NCBI RefSeq assembly: GCF_022009635.1
Contig: NZ_CP091716.1
Location: 325,001-389,000 of the forward strand
Reading direction: 5' to 3'
Source of the DNA: Variovorax paradoxus
GTDB lineage: Bacteria; Pseudomonadota; Gammaproteobacteria; Burkholderiales; Burkholderiaceae_C
DNA length: 64,000 bases
The notes under the pieces are model-generated. The model was given only the letters and a program-made list of their open reading frames with translations. It made no database searches and was not told the origin of the DNA. The translations under genes and the position numbers were made by a program. Positions 45,393-54,185 of this stretch are shown here, piece after piece. Positions within the stretch are counted from its first letter, which is position 1, and each line of letters starts with the position of its first letter.

Positions 45393-47021
45393 ATGACAGA
45401 ACACACCAAGACAGACGGCCTGCCCGGCATCGACATGCCCGTGGTGGCCGACGCCGGCAGCGGCGCCTTCGGCAAGGCGCCGCCGCGCAACGAACGCATG
45501 AGCACCGCCAAGGTCGAGTGCAACGCCTGTCCGGTGCTGTGCCAGATCTCCGACGGCCGCACCGGTGCCTGCGACCGCTACGCCAACCGCGAAGGCGTGC
45601 TGGTGCGCGTCGACCCCGTGGTGCTGCTGCGCCGCGCGGTCGAGAGTGAAGCTCCCGTGCTGGTGCCCTTCGACCGCCCCGGCGCGGCACCCGTCGAGGC
45701 CACCGCCACCCCGGCCGAGCCCGACTGGAACGGCGACCTGCTGCACGCCGACGAAGTCTTCGTCACCGGCGTGGGTTCTTCCACCACCTACCCCGACTAC
45801 AAGCCCGCGCCCTTCATCGTGGCCTCCAAGGCCCAGGGCGTCGACATGGTCACGGTCGTCACCGAAGGCATCTTCAGCTACTGCAGCTTCAAGGTGAAGA
45901 TCGACACCGACCGATTCCTCGGCTCCGAGCAGGCCAACGTGCGCTACCGCGGCGAGGTGGTCGGCCATGTCACCACGGCCGAATACGGCTCGCAGATGCT
46001 GTCGCTGGGCGGCGTGCACCACCTTACGGGCGGCAGCAAGAAGGAAGGCCGCATGACGGCCGAGCTGATGCAGCTGCTGGGCAACAAGAAGGCGGTGGAG
46101 TGCACCATCGACGGCGGCTCCACGCTCGTCATCCAGGCCGGCAAGGCGCCCATCGTCAACGGCGTGGAAGAGCAGCGCATGCGCGTGGGCTGCGGCTCCG
46201 CGGCGGTGGGCATCTTCGCGCGCCAGTTCGCCGGCGTGGCCGACGAGGTGGTGGTGGTCGACGACCACATCACCGGCGTGCTCACCGAGCACCAGGCCGG
46301 CCGCTGCCTCGACATGTCTCCCTCGGGCATTCAGATGCTGGGCCGCAAGTCGACGCCGGGGCGCTACTTCCAGGTGGCGAATCCGGGCAACGGCTGGGGC
46401 GGCACCGACATCGCCGATCCGCTCGCGATCATCGAAGGCTGGGAGGAGGGCGTGGCCCGCCCTGGCCTGCGCCTGCTCATGACATCGACCACCGGCGAGC
46501 ACGCGCAGTGGTACGTGCTCGACGATGCGCTCAAGCCGGTAGAGCAGCCGATGCCGCCCGAGGTGCGCCGCATCGTCGATCGCATCGGCGAGAACTGCGA
46601 GCCTTCGCTGTGCACCGTGTTGTTCCTCGGCGGTGCGGGCGGCAGCCTGCGCGCGGGCGTCACCGAGAACCCGGTGCTGCTCACGCGCGCCATCAAGCGC
46701 GCGCTGGTCAACGTCACCTGCGGCGGTGCGCCGGCCTATGTGTGGCCCGGCGGCGGCATCACCGTCATGGCCGACGTCATGCGCATGCCCGACAACAGCT
46801 TCGGCACCGTACCCACGCCGGCCATCGTCGCGCCCATCGAATTCAGCATGCGGCGCGACGACTACGAGGCGCTCGGCGGCCACATGGAACACATCTTCTC
46901 GCTCGAGCAGGCGCTCGCGCGCGGTGCGTGGCAGGAAGACGGCGCGCCGCTCGCGCGCCAATGGCTCGTCATGGACGATGCCAACCCGTGGCCCCTGGGC
47001 CACACCCCGATGCTCGGCTGA
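45393..47021 (+). CDS. hnr: 6-Hydroxynicotinate reductase-like iron-sulfur protein
   Basis: 542 residues from the preferred ATG. The N-terminal cysteine motif VECNACPVLC...GACDRY (C43, C46, C50, C60) can bind a [4Fe-4S] cluster. The body has repeated Gly-rich segments (CTIDGGSTLVIQAG, FLGGAGGSLRAGVTENP, TCGGAPAYVWPGGGITVMAD). From memory of the family it corresponds to the E. barkeri enzyme reducing 6-hydroxynicotinate to 6-oxo-1,4,5,6-tetrahydronicotinate, which carries iron-sulfur clusters and covalent flavin. The downstream UPF0280 gene starts 8 bp later. The frame is open back to 45279. No flavin-attachment motif of the SGAT type stands out. Confidence 0.8.
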   Translation: MTEHTKTDGLPGIDMPVVADAGSGAFGKAPPRNERMSTAKVECNACPVLCQISDGRTGACDRYANREGVLVRVDPVVLLRRAVESEAPVLVPFDRPGAAPVEATATPAEPDWNGDLLHADEVFVTGVGSSTTYPDYKPAPFIVASKAQGVDMVTVVTEGIFSYCSFKVKIDTDRFLGSEQANVRYRGEVVGHVTTAEYGSQMLSLGGVHHLTGGSKKEGRMTAELMQLLGNKKAVECTIDGGSTLVIQAGKAPIVNGVEEQRMRVGCGSAAVGIFARQFAGVADEVVVVDDHITGVLTEHQAGRCLDMSPSGIQMLGRKSTPGRYFQVANPGNGWGGTDIADPLAIIEGWEEGVARPGLRLLMTSTTGEHAQWYVLDDALKPVEQPMPPEVRRIVDRIGENCEPSLCTVLFLGGAGGSLRAGVTENPVLLTRAIKRALVNVTCGGAPAYVWPGGGITVMADVMRMPDNSFGTVPTPAIVAPIEFSMRRDDYEALGGHMEHIFSLEQALARGAWQEDGAPLARQWLVMDDANPWPLGHTPMLG

Positions 47022-47029
47022 GGCGAGCC

Positions 47030-47947
47030 ATGACCGCCCAACGCAGCGCGCTCGGCGAAGGGCGCTGGCATTTCAACCACGGCCCGATCGACATCGTGGC
47101 CGAGGCGCATGGCGACCCGTACGCCGTGGCTGCCGCGCACGACGCGGCGTGGGCGCGTTTCGTCCACGTGCTCGACGAACTGGTGCGCGAGCTGCCGCTG
47201 CTTCGCCTGCCCGTCACCGAAAAGATGCGCCCGCGCAGCGTGGTCGCGCGCCGCATGTGGGACGCGTGCGCCGCGTTCTCGCCGATGTTCATCACGCCCA
47301 TGGCGGCCGTGGCCGGCTCGGTCGCGCAGGAGCTCGTCGCGTTCTACGAGCGCCCCGGCATCGAGCGCGCTTGGATCAACAACGGCGGCGACATCGCGCT
47401 GCATCTCGCGCCCGGCCAGTCGGCGCGCGTGGGCGTGTACGCCGACCTCGCGCGCTTCGACCTGCGCGGTCACATTGCCGGTGACGGCGGCATCCTCACC
47501 ACCGACGGCCAGTTCGAGCTGCGCGCCGACCAGCCGGTGCGCGGCGTCGCCACCAGCGGCTGGCGCGGCCGCAGCTTCTCGCTGGGTATCGCCGACAGCG
47601 TGACGGTGCTGGCCCCCACCGCGGCGCAGGCCGACGCCGCCGCCACCGTGATCGCCAATGCCGTCGATGTCGACGACGACGCCATCGAGCGCCGCCCCGC
47701 CAGCGACTGCAAGGACGACAGCGACCTGGGCGAGAACCTCGTCACCGTCGACGTGCCCGCGCTGGCCCCCGCACAGGTGCGCAGCGCACTCGATACGGGC
47801 GTGGTGTGCGCCAAGGTCCTGCAAAAAGGCGGGCTCGTATGGGCCGCTCTACTCGTTTGTCAGGGGCAGTGGCGTCTTGTCGAACCCTTATGCTCGAAGG
47901 CGCTCCGGACAGAGCTGCCGAAAACAGTTGGTTCAGTATTTGCTTAA
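47030..47947 (+). CDS. UPF0280 family protein (ApbE superfamily), candidate flavin transferase for the reductase
   Basis: 305 residues. It shows ApbE-like landmarks: an NNGGDIALH motif (N118-D121 core) like the NLGGD of ApbE, GVATSG (172-177), and SVTVLAPTAAQADAAATVIA, equivalent to the ApbE segment around its conserved aspartate and threonine. The HIIDP part of ApbE is not preserved. It starts 8 bp after hnr, so the two are co-translated. Because the E. barkeri reductase has covalent flavin, attachment or maturation is a reasonable role, but it is untested. Cytosolic. Confidence 0.78.
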   Translation: MTAQRSALGEGRWHFNHGPIDIVAEAHGDPYAVAAAHDAAWARFVHVLDELVRELPLLRLPVTEKMRPRSVVARRMWDACAAFSPMFITPMAAVAGSVAQELVAFYERPGIERAWINNGGDIALHLAPGQSARVGVYADLARFDLRGHIAGDGGILTTDGQFELRADQPVRGVATSGWRGRSFSLGIADSVTVLAPTAAQADAAATVIANAVDVDDDAIERRPASDCKDDSDLGENLVTVDVPALAPAQVRSALDTGVVCAKVLQKGGLVWAALLVCQGQWRLVEPLCSKALRTELPKTVGSVFA

Positions 47948-47968
47948 CGAAAAGCAAGGTTCTTCTTC

Positions 47969-48610
47969 ATGATCGAAATCCGCCGAGTCTTCACCCATGT
48001 CGAGCACATTCACCACGAGTTCGGACCGCGCGCCGACACGCCGCTGGTGCGCGGTGCCATCGGCGCGGTGCTGGCCAATCCCTTCGCGGGCCGCTACGAG
48101 CCCGACATCCTGCCGATGATGGCGCTGCTCGACCCCGTGGGCGTAGACATGGCGCACCGCCTGCACGCCGCCATGGACGTGCCGCTCGAGCAGATCGCCA
48201 CCTACGGCAAGGGCGCCATCGTCGGTGCCGACGGCGAGCTGGAGCACGGCGCGCTGTGGCACGTGCCCGGCGGCTATGCCATGCGCGAACTGCTCGGCTG
48301 GAAGGGCGACCGCGCGGCCTACACCGCGGGCAAGGCCGAGGACAAGAAAGGCCAGCCCGGCAACGCGCTGTCGATCGTGCCCTCGACCAAGAAGGTCGGC
48401 CCGCCCGGCGCCGCGCTCGACGTGCCGCTCACCAACATCAACGCCAGCTACGTGCGCGGCCAGTTCGACGCCATCGAGGTGCGCGTGCCCGGCGCGCCGG
48501 CGGCCGACGAAATCGTCTTCATCCTCGCGATGAGCACCGGCTACCGCGTTCACGCGCGCGTGGGCGGGCTGCTCGCGAAAGACATCAGCAAGTGGGACGG
48601 CCTGCGCTGA
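47969..48610 (+). CDS. DUF1185 / AA_synth family protein, paralogue 1
   Basis: 213 residues. Opens IEIRRVFTHVEHIHHEFG and includes NPFAGRYEPD, YGKGAIVGADGELEHGA and VPSTKKVGPPGAALDVPL, the pattern of the uncharacterised family named 'amino acid synthesis' in Pfam. The gene at 48652 encodes a paralogue with the same blocks (NPYAGRYSEN, YGKAAIVGENGELEHAA). Both follow the reductase and UPF0280 genes. The function is unknown; association with reductive degradation of N-heterocycles is inferred from this neighbourhood. Confidence 0.85.
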   Translation: MIEIRRVFTHVEHIHHEFGPRADTPLVRGAIGAVLANPFAGRYEPDILPMMALLDPVGVDMAHRLHAAMDVPLEQIATYGKGAIVGADGELEHGALWHVPGGYAMRELLGWKGDRAAYTAGKAEDKKGQPGNALSIVPSTKKVGPPGAALDVPLTNINASYVRGQFDAIEVRVPGAPAADEIVFILAMSTGYRVHARVGGLLAKDISKWDGLR

Positions 48611-48651
48611 GCCGCGGCATCCATACAGAGACAAGACAAGGAACACAGAAC

Positions 48652-49236
48652 ATGACCGCCAACATCCGCAAGATCGTCGTCCAGGTCGATGAAACCCGCC
48701 GCGAAATGGGCAAGGACATCACGCCGCCCACGCGCCGCGCCGTGGCCATCGCTGTGATCGAGAACCCCTACGCCGGCCGCTACAGCGAGAACCTCGACGA
48801 CCTGATCGCCATCGGCGAGGAACTCGGCGCGCTGCTGGGCCAGAAGGCCGTGAAGGCGCTGGGCATCGAGCCCGGCCAGGCCCAGAGCTACGGCAAGGCC
48901 GCCATCGTCGGCGAGAACGGCGAGCTCGAGCATGCCGCCGCCATCCTGCATCCCAAGCTCGGCGCGCCGCTGCGCGTGGCGGTCGAGAAGGGCGCCGCGC
49001 TGGTGCCCTCGGCCAAGAAGCGCGGCTCGCTGGGCACCGCCATCGACGTGCCGCTGGGCCACAAGGACGCGGCCTTCGTGCGCAGCCACTTCGACGCGGT
49101 GGAAGCCCGCGTGAGCGACGCGCCGCGCGCCAACGAGATCGTGGTGGCGGTCGCCGTCACCGACAGCGGCCGTCCGCTGCCGCGCATCGGCGGCCTGCAG
49201 GCCAGCGAGATCAAGGGCGAAGACGGCCTGCGCTGA
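48652..49236 (+). CDS. DUF1185 / AA_synth family protein, paralogue 2
   Basis: 194 residues. Same family as the preceding gene but shorter, lacking the insertion around ALWHVPGGYAMRELLGWKG. The shared order is RK-VVQVDE start, NPYAGRY, SYGKAAIVGENGELEHAA, LVPSAKKRGSLGTAIDVPLGHKDAAFVRSHFDA (not contiguous motifs elsewhere), and a C-terminal DGLR identical to the end of paralogue 1. A heteromer is likely. AGGAACA lies upstream of the ATG. Confidence 0.83.
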   Translation: MTANIRKIVVQVDETRREMGKDITPPTRRAVAIAVIENPYAGRYSENLDDLIAIGEELGALLGQKAVKALGIEPGQAQSYGKAAIVGENGELEHAAAILHPKLGAPLRVAVEKGAALVPSAKKRGSLGTAIDVPLGHKDAAFVRSHFDAVEARVSDAPRANEIVVAVAVTDSGRPLPRIGGLQASEIKGEDGLR

Positions 49237-49286
49237 AGTCACCACATAACTCGAATTCTTTCTGCCTCAACCCTAGGAGCTTCTCG

Positions 49287-50492
49287 ATGAATCCATTGCG
49301 CCATGTTTTCTGCGCCGCCTCCGTCGTCACGCTGGCCACGGCCCTCGTCCCCGCGCACGCGCAGGGCGTGATCAAGATCGGTGAAATCAACAGCTACAAG
49401 GCGCAGCCCGCCTTCCTCGAGCCCTACAAGAAGGGCATGGAACTCGCGGTCGACGAGATCAACGCCAAGGGCGGCATCAACGGCAAGAAGATCGAACTCA
49501 TCAGCCGCGACGACAACGCCAACCCCGGCGACGCCGTGCGCGTGGCCGAAGAACTCATCTCGCGCGAGAAGATCGACGTGCTGGCCGGCGCCTTCCTGTC
49601 GAACACCGGCCTGGCGCTGGCCGACTTCGCCAAGCAGAAGAAGTTCTTCTACCTCGCCGCCGAGCCGCTGACCGACAAGATCGTCTGGAGCAACGGCAAC
49701 AAGTACACCTACCGCCTGCGCCCCTCGACCTACATGCAGGTCGCGATGCTGGTGCCCGAGGCCGCCAAGCTCAAGAAGAAGCGCTGGGCCGTCGTGTACC
49801 CCAACTACGAATACGGCCAGTCGTCGGTCGCTACCTTCAAGACGCTGCTGAAGGCGGCTCAGCCCGACGTCGAGTTCGTCGCCGAGCAGGCGCCGCCGCT
49901 GGGCAAGGTCGACTCCGGCAGCGTGGTGCAGGCCCTGGCCGATGCCAAGCCCGACGCCATCTTCAACGTGCTGTTCGGTGCCGACCTCTCCAAGTTCGTG
50001 CGCGAAGGCAACACCCGCGGCCTGTTCAAGGACCGCGAAGTGGTGAGCGTGCTGACCGGCGAGCCCGAATACCTCGATCCGCTGAAGGACGAGGCGCCCA
50101 ACGGCTGGATCGTCACCGGCTACCCGTGGTACGGCGTGAAGACGCCGGAGCACAAGGCCTTCCTCGACGCCTACCAGGCCAAGTTCAAGGACTATCCGCG
50201 CCTGGGCTCGGTGGTGGGCTACAGCGCCATCCACTCGATCGTGGCCGGCATCCAGAAGGCCGGCGGCACCGACACCGAGAAGCTGGTCGCGGCATTCAAG
50301 GGCCTGCAGGTCGACACGCCCTTCGGCAAGATCAACTACCGCGCGCAGGACAACCAGTCCACCATGGGCGCGTACGTCGGCAAGACCAAGAACGACGGCG
50401 GCAAGGGCGTGATGGTCGACTACGTGTACCTCGACGGCGCCAAGTTCCAGCCGTCGGATGAAGAAGTGAAAAAGATGCGCCCTGCGGACTGA
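49287..50492 (+). CDS. Branched-chain-type (LivK-like) ABC transporter substrate-binding protein 1
   Basis: 401 residues with a signal peptide (VVTLATALVPAHAQG). The mature start VIKIGEINSYKAQPAF followed by KGMELAVDEINAKGGINGKKI is typical of periplasmic binding fold type I proteins. CTAGGAG precedes the ATG. It heads the complete Liv-type transporter cluster that follows; nicotinate, nicotinamide or a related pyridine is the expected ligand because every neighbouring enzyme acts on that pathway. Confidence 0.9.
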   Translation: MNPLRHVFCAASVVTLATALVPAHAQGVIKIGEINSYKAQPAFLEPYKKGMELAVDEINAKGGINGKKIELISRDDNANPGDAVRVAEELISREKIDVLAGAFLSNTGLALADFAKQKKFFYLAAEPLTDKIVWSNGNKYTYRLRPSTYMQVAMLVPEAAKLKKKRWAVVYPNYEYGQSSVATFKTLLKAAQPDVEFVAEQAPPLGKVDSGSVVQALADAKPDAIFNVLFGADLSKFVREGNTRGLFKDREVVSVLTGEPEYLDPLKDEAPNGWIVTGYPWYGVKTPEHKAFLDAYQAKFKDYPRLGSVVGYSAIHSIVAGIQKAGGTDTEKLVAAFKGLQVDTPFGKINYRAQDNQSTMGAYVGKTKNDGGKGVMVDYVYLDGAKFQPSDEEVKKMRPAD

Positions 50493-50573
50493 CCGCACGG
50501 CTCCTGCAACGCGCAGGCCGCCGCCGATTGACGGCGGCAGGCGCGGATGTCTCCAGTTTCCTCAGGGTCCTTC

Positions 50574-52505
50574 ATGAGCTTTTCAGGCTTCGTTGTTCAG
50601 TTGCTCAACGGGTTGGCCGGCGCGTCCTCGCTCTTCTTCGTGGCGGCCGGTCTTTCGTTGATCTTCGGCGTGACGCGCATCGTCAACTTCGCCCATGGGT
50701 CGTTTTTCATGGTCGGCATCTATGTCGCGTACACGCTCGTCGACAAGCTGGGTTCGAGCCTGGGCTTCTGGCCCGCGCTGCTGATCGCCGCGGTCGCGGT
50801 GGGCGTGCTCGGCGCGCTCATCGAGGTGGTGCTGCTGCGCCGCATCTACAAGGCGCCGGAGCTGTTCCAGCTGCTGGCCACCTTCGCGCTGGTGCTGGTC
50901 ATCAAGGACGCGGTGCTGTGGCTCTGGGGCCCTGACGAACTGCTCGGCCCGCGCGCGCCAGGTCTCAAGGGCTCGGTCGAAATCCTCGGGCGCCAGTTTC
51001 CTTCCTACGACCTGTTCCTGATCGTCGTCGGCCCGCTGGTGCTGGGCCTCGTGTGGCTGCTGCTCACCCGCACGCGCTTCGGCACGCTGGTGCGCGCCGC
51101 CACGCAGGACCGCGAAATGGTCAGCGCCCTGGGCGTCAACCAGGCCTGGCTGTTCACCGCCGTGTTCGCGCTCGGCGCCTTGCTCGCGGGCCTGGGCGGC
51201 GCGCTGCAGCTGCCGCGCGAACCCGCCACGCTCGAGATGGACCTGAACACCATCGGCGCCGCCTTCGTGGTCGTGGTGGTCGGCGGCATGGGCTCGCTGC
51301 CCGGCGCCTACGTGGCCGCGCTGCTCATCGCCGAGATCAAGGCGGTGTGCATCTGGCTCGGCGTGGTGCAGATCTTCGGCATCGATGTGTCGTTCTCCAA
51401 GCTCACGCTGATGGTCGACTTCCTCGTGATGGCCATCGTGCTGGTGTGGCGCCCCTGGGGCCTGTTCGGCCGGCCGCAGGCGCCGAGCCGCTACGTGGGC
51501 ATGCAGGAAGAGCCGCTGCGCCGGCCCAGCAACGCCTACCTCATCGCGGCCGCGGTGCTCGCGCTGATGCTGGCCGCGCTGCCGCTGCTCACCGTCAATT
51601 CGCCCTACACGATGGTGCTGATGATCGACCTGCTGATCGCCGCACTGTTCGCCACCAGCCTGCACTTCATCATGGGGCCGGCGGGCATGCACTCGTTCGG
51701 CCATGCCGCGTACTTCGGCCTCGGCGCCTATGGCGCCGCGCTGCTGGTGCGCTCGCTGCACCTGCCGATGGAAGTGGCGCTGCTCGTCGCGCCCGTGGTC
51801 GCCGCGCTCGGCGCGCTGGTCTACGGCTGGTTCGCGGTGCGGCTGTCGGGCGTGTACCTGGCCATGCTCACGCTGGCCTTCGCGCAGATCACCTGGGCCA
51901 TCACCTACCAGTGGGACAGCTTCACCGGCGGCAGCAACGGCCTGACGGGCGTGTGGCCCTCGGAGTGGCTGTCGAACAAGCAGGCCTACTACTGGCTCAC
52001 CCTGGTGCTCGTGGGCGCCGGCGTGTGGTGGCTGCGCCGCGTGCTGTTCTCGCCCTTCGGCTACGCGCTGCGCGCGGGCCGCGACTCGGTGCTGCGCGCC
52101 GACGCCATCGGCATCGACGTCAAGCGCATGCAGTGGGCGGCGTTCGTCATCGCGGGCACGGTGGCGGGCCTGGCCGGCGCGCTGTATGCGTTCTCCAAGG
52201 GCAGCATCTCGCCCGAGAGCCTGTCGGTCGGCAAGTCGGTCGACGGCCTCGTGATGGTGCTGCTCGGCGGCATCCAGACGCTGGCGGGACCGGTGGTCGG
52301 CGCCGTTACCTTCACCTGGCTGCACGACACCGTGGCGCGCAACACCGACTACTGGCGCGCAATGCTCGGCGCCATCATCCTGATCCTGGTGCTGCTGTTC
52401 CCGCAGGGCATCGCGGGCTCCATCAAGCAGCTGGCCGAACGCTGGCGCGCACCCCGGCACGACGCGGATGCCGAAAAAGCCAAGCTCGAGGAGGTGAAGG
52501 CATGA
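50574..52505 (+). CDS. Fused LivH-LivM type ABC transporter permease
   Basis: 643 residues. The N half (to about 290) is a LivH permease (FVVQLLNGLAGASSLFFVAAGL, TRIVNFAHGSFF) and the C half (from about 320) a LivM permease (MGPAGMHSFGHAAYFGLGAY, SKGSISPESLSVGKSVDG). They are joined in one frame, so one chain makes the whole membrane channel. AGGG lies 6 nt before the chosen ATG; an in-frame ATG at 50547 is the alternative. The stop overlaps the ATPase start (ATGA). Confidence 0.9.
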   Translation: MSFSGFVVQLLNGLAGASSLFFVAAGLSLIFGVTRIVNFAHGSFFMVGIYVAYTLVDKLGSSLGFWPALLIAAVAVGVLGALIEVVLLRRIYKAPELFQLLATFALVLVIKDAVLWLWGPDELLGPRAPGLKGSVEILGRQFPSYDLFLIVVGPLVLGLVWLLLTRTRFGTLVRAATQDREMVSALGVNQAWLFTAVFALGALLAGLGGALQLPREPATLEMDLNTIGAAFVVVVVGGMGSLPGAYVAALLIAEIKAVCIWLGVVQIFGIDVSFSKLTLMVDFLVMAIVLVWRPWGLFGRPQAPSRYVGMQEEPLRRPSNAYLIAAAVLALMLAALPLLTVNSPYTMVLMIDLLIAALFATSLHFIMGPAGMHSFGHAAYFGLGAYGAALLVRSLHLPMEVALLVAPVVAALGALVYGWFAVRLSGVYLAMLTLAFAQITWAITYQWDSFTGGSNGLTGVWPSEWLSNKQAYYWLTLVLVGAGVWWLRRVLFSPFGYALRAGRDSVLRADAIGIDVKRMQWAAFVIAGTVAGLAGALYAFSKGSISPESLSVGKSVDGLVMVLLGGIQTLAGPVVGAVTFTWLHDTVARNTDYWRAMLGAIILILVLLFPQGIAGSIKQLAERWRAPRHDADAEKAKLEEVKA

Positions 52506-53293
52506 GCCTGCTCAAAGTCGACAACCTCGGCAAATCCTTCGGCGGCGTCAAGGCCGTGGACGGCATCAGCTTCGAGCTGCCGCCCGGCGAGCTGCTCGCG
52601 CTCATCGGCCCCAACGGCGCCGGCAAGTCCACCACCTTCAACATGGTGAACGGACAGCTCAAGGCCGACCAGGGCTCCATCACGCTCGACGGCCAGGAAC
52701 TCGTGGGCCGCAAGCCGCGCGAAATCTGGCGCATGGGCGTGGGCCGCACCTTCCAGATCGCGGAGACCTTCGCTTCGCTCACCGTGGTCGAGAACGTGCA
52801 GATGGCGCTGCTCTCGCACGACCGCAAGCTGTTCTCGATGTGGCGCCGCGCCGCCGACCACAAGCGCGACGAGGCGCTGGCGCTGCTCGACCAGGTCGGC
52901 ATGAAGTCGCAGGCCGACCGGCCCTGCAGCGTGCTCGCCTACGGCGACGTGAAGCGCGTCGAACTCGCCATTGCCATGGCCAACAGCCCCAAGCTGCTGC
53001 TGATGGACGAGCCCACCGCCGGCATGGCGCCCAAGGAGCGCAACTCCCTCATGGCGCTGACCAAGGAACTGGTCATCCAGCGCGGCATGGCCGTGCTCTT
53101 CACCGAGCACAGCATGGACGTGGTGTTCGCGTACGCCGACCGCATGATCGTGCTGGCGCGCGGGCGTCTCATCGCGCAGGGCAAGCCGCTGGAGATCCGC
53201 GACCATCCCAAGGTGCAGGAGGTGTACTTCGGCACGGGCAAGACATTCGAGAAGATCGCCGAAAAGGCCGCAGCCGTTGGAGAAGCCGCATGA
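52502..53293 (+). CDS. LivG-type ABC transporter ATP-binding protein
   Basis: 263 residues. Walker A GPNGAGKST, Walker B LLLMDEPTAGMAP and the switch histidine in LFTEHSMDVVF are intact. The signature is LAYGDVKRVELA, the usual degenerate form of LivG (normally SYGDQRRLE). It is coupled by 4-bp overlaps to the permease and to livF. Confidence 0.9.
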   Translation: MSLLKVDNLGKSFGGVKAVDGISFELPPGELLALIGPNGAGKSTTFNMVNGQLKADQGSITLDGQELVGRKPREIWRMGVGRTFQIAETFASLTVVENVQMALLSHDRKLFSMWRRAADHKRDEALALLDQVGMKSQADRPCSVLAYGDVKRVELAIAMANSPKLLLMDEPTAGMAPKERNSLMALTKELVIQRGMAVLFTEHSMDVVFAYADRMIVLARGRLIAQGKPLEIRDHPKVQEVYFGTGKTFEKIAEKAAAVGEAA

Positions 53294-54024
53294 GCATGCA
53301 TGAACCCCTCCTGCAGGCCAAGGCCCTGTGCGCCTGGTACGGCGCCGCGCAGATTCTTTATGACGTCGACCTCGAAGTGCGGCGCGGCGAAGTGGTCGCG
53401 CTCATGGGCCGCAACGGCGCGGGCAAGTCGACCACGCTGAAGGCGCTGATCGGCATGCTGGCCAAGCGCCGTGGTGCCGTGCGCTTCCTGGGCCACGACA
53501 TCTCGAAGAGCGAGCCGCACCACGCGGCGCGCCTGGGCCTGGGCTTCGTGCCCGAAGACCGCCGCGTGTTCACCGACCTCACGGTGATGGAGAACCTCGA
53601 GGTCGGCAAGCAGCCCGCGCGCCGCTGGGCCGACGGCACCGACGCGCCGCTGTGGACGCCCGAGCGCCTGTTCAAGCTGTTCCCCAACCTCGGCGAAATG
53701 CCCAACCGCCCCGGCGGTCGCATGAGCGGCGGCGAACAGCAGATGCTCACCGTGGCGCGCACGCTCATGGGCAACCCCTACCTCGTGCTGCTGGACGAAC
53801 CCTCCGAAGGCGTGGCGCCCGTGATCGTCGAGCAGATGGCCAACATGATCCTGGAGCTCAAGGCGCAGGGCGTGAGCATCCTGCTGTCGGAGCAGAACAT
53901 GCACTTCGCCGAACTGGTGTCCGACCGCGCCTATGTGCTCGAGAAGGGCCAGATCCGCTATCACGCCACGATGGCCGAGCTTGCGGCCAACGACGAAGTC
54001 CGCCGCGCCTACCTCAGCGTCTAG
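53290..54024 (+). CDS. LivF-type ABC transporter ATP-binding protein
   Basis: 244 residues. Walker A GRNGAGKST, signature MSGGEQQMLTVARTL, Walker B LVLLDEPSEGVAP, then LLSEQNMHFAE. It completes the transporter with livG and the fused permease. Repeat B copy 2 follows the stop codon. Confidence 0.9.
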   Translation: MSMHEPLLQAKALCAWYGAAQILYDVDLEVRRGEVVALMGRNGAGKSTTLKALIGMLAKRRGAVRFLGHDISKSEPHHAARLGLGFVPEDRRVFTDLTVMENLEVGKQPARRWADGTDAPLWTPERLFKLFPNLGEMPNRPGGRMSGGEQQMLTVARTLMGNPYLVLLDEPSEGVAPVIVEQMANMILELKAQGVSILLSEQNMHFAELVSDRAYVLEKGQIRYHATMAELAANDEVRRAYLSV

Positions 54025-54035
54025 CATGAAGCACA

Positions 54036-54126
54036 CCCCCAGTCTTCGCGCACTTCGTGTCGCTTCGCCAACCCCCTTGCAGGGGGCAACACCGACGGCC
54101 CGGCAAAGCCGGTTCCGTGGTGTTCC
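54036..54126. repeat. Dispersed repeat B, copy 2
   Basis: Starts CCCCCAGTCTTCGCGCAC and ends GGTTCCGTGGTGTTCC, with hairpins CCCCCTTGCAGGGGG and CCGGC-AAA-GCCGG. Homologous to 31816-31906 in the same orientation; both copies lie just after a stop codon. Confidence 0.75.
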
Positions 54127-54185
54127 TGGAAAGTTTCTCGTGTCCTGATCCCAGTTCCTCTTCCAGTCCTACAGGAGTCCACGCC

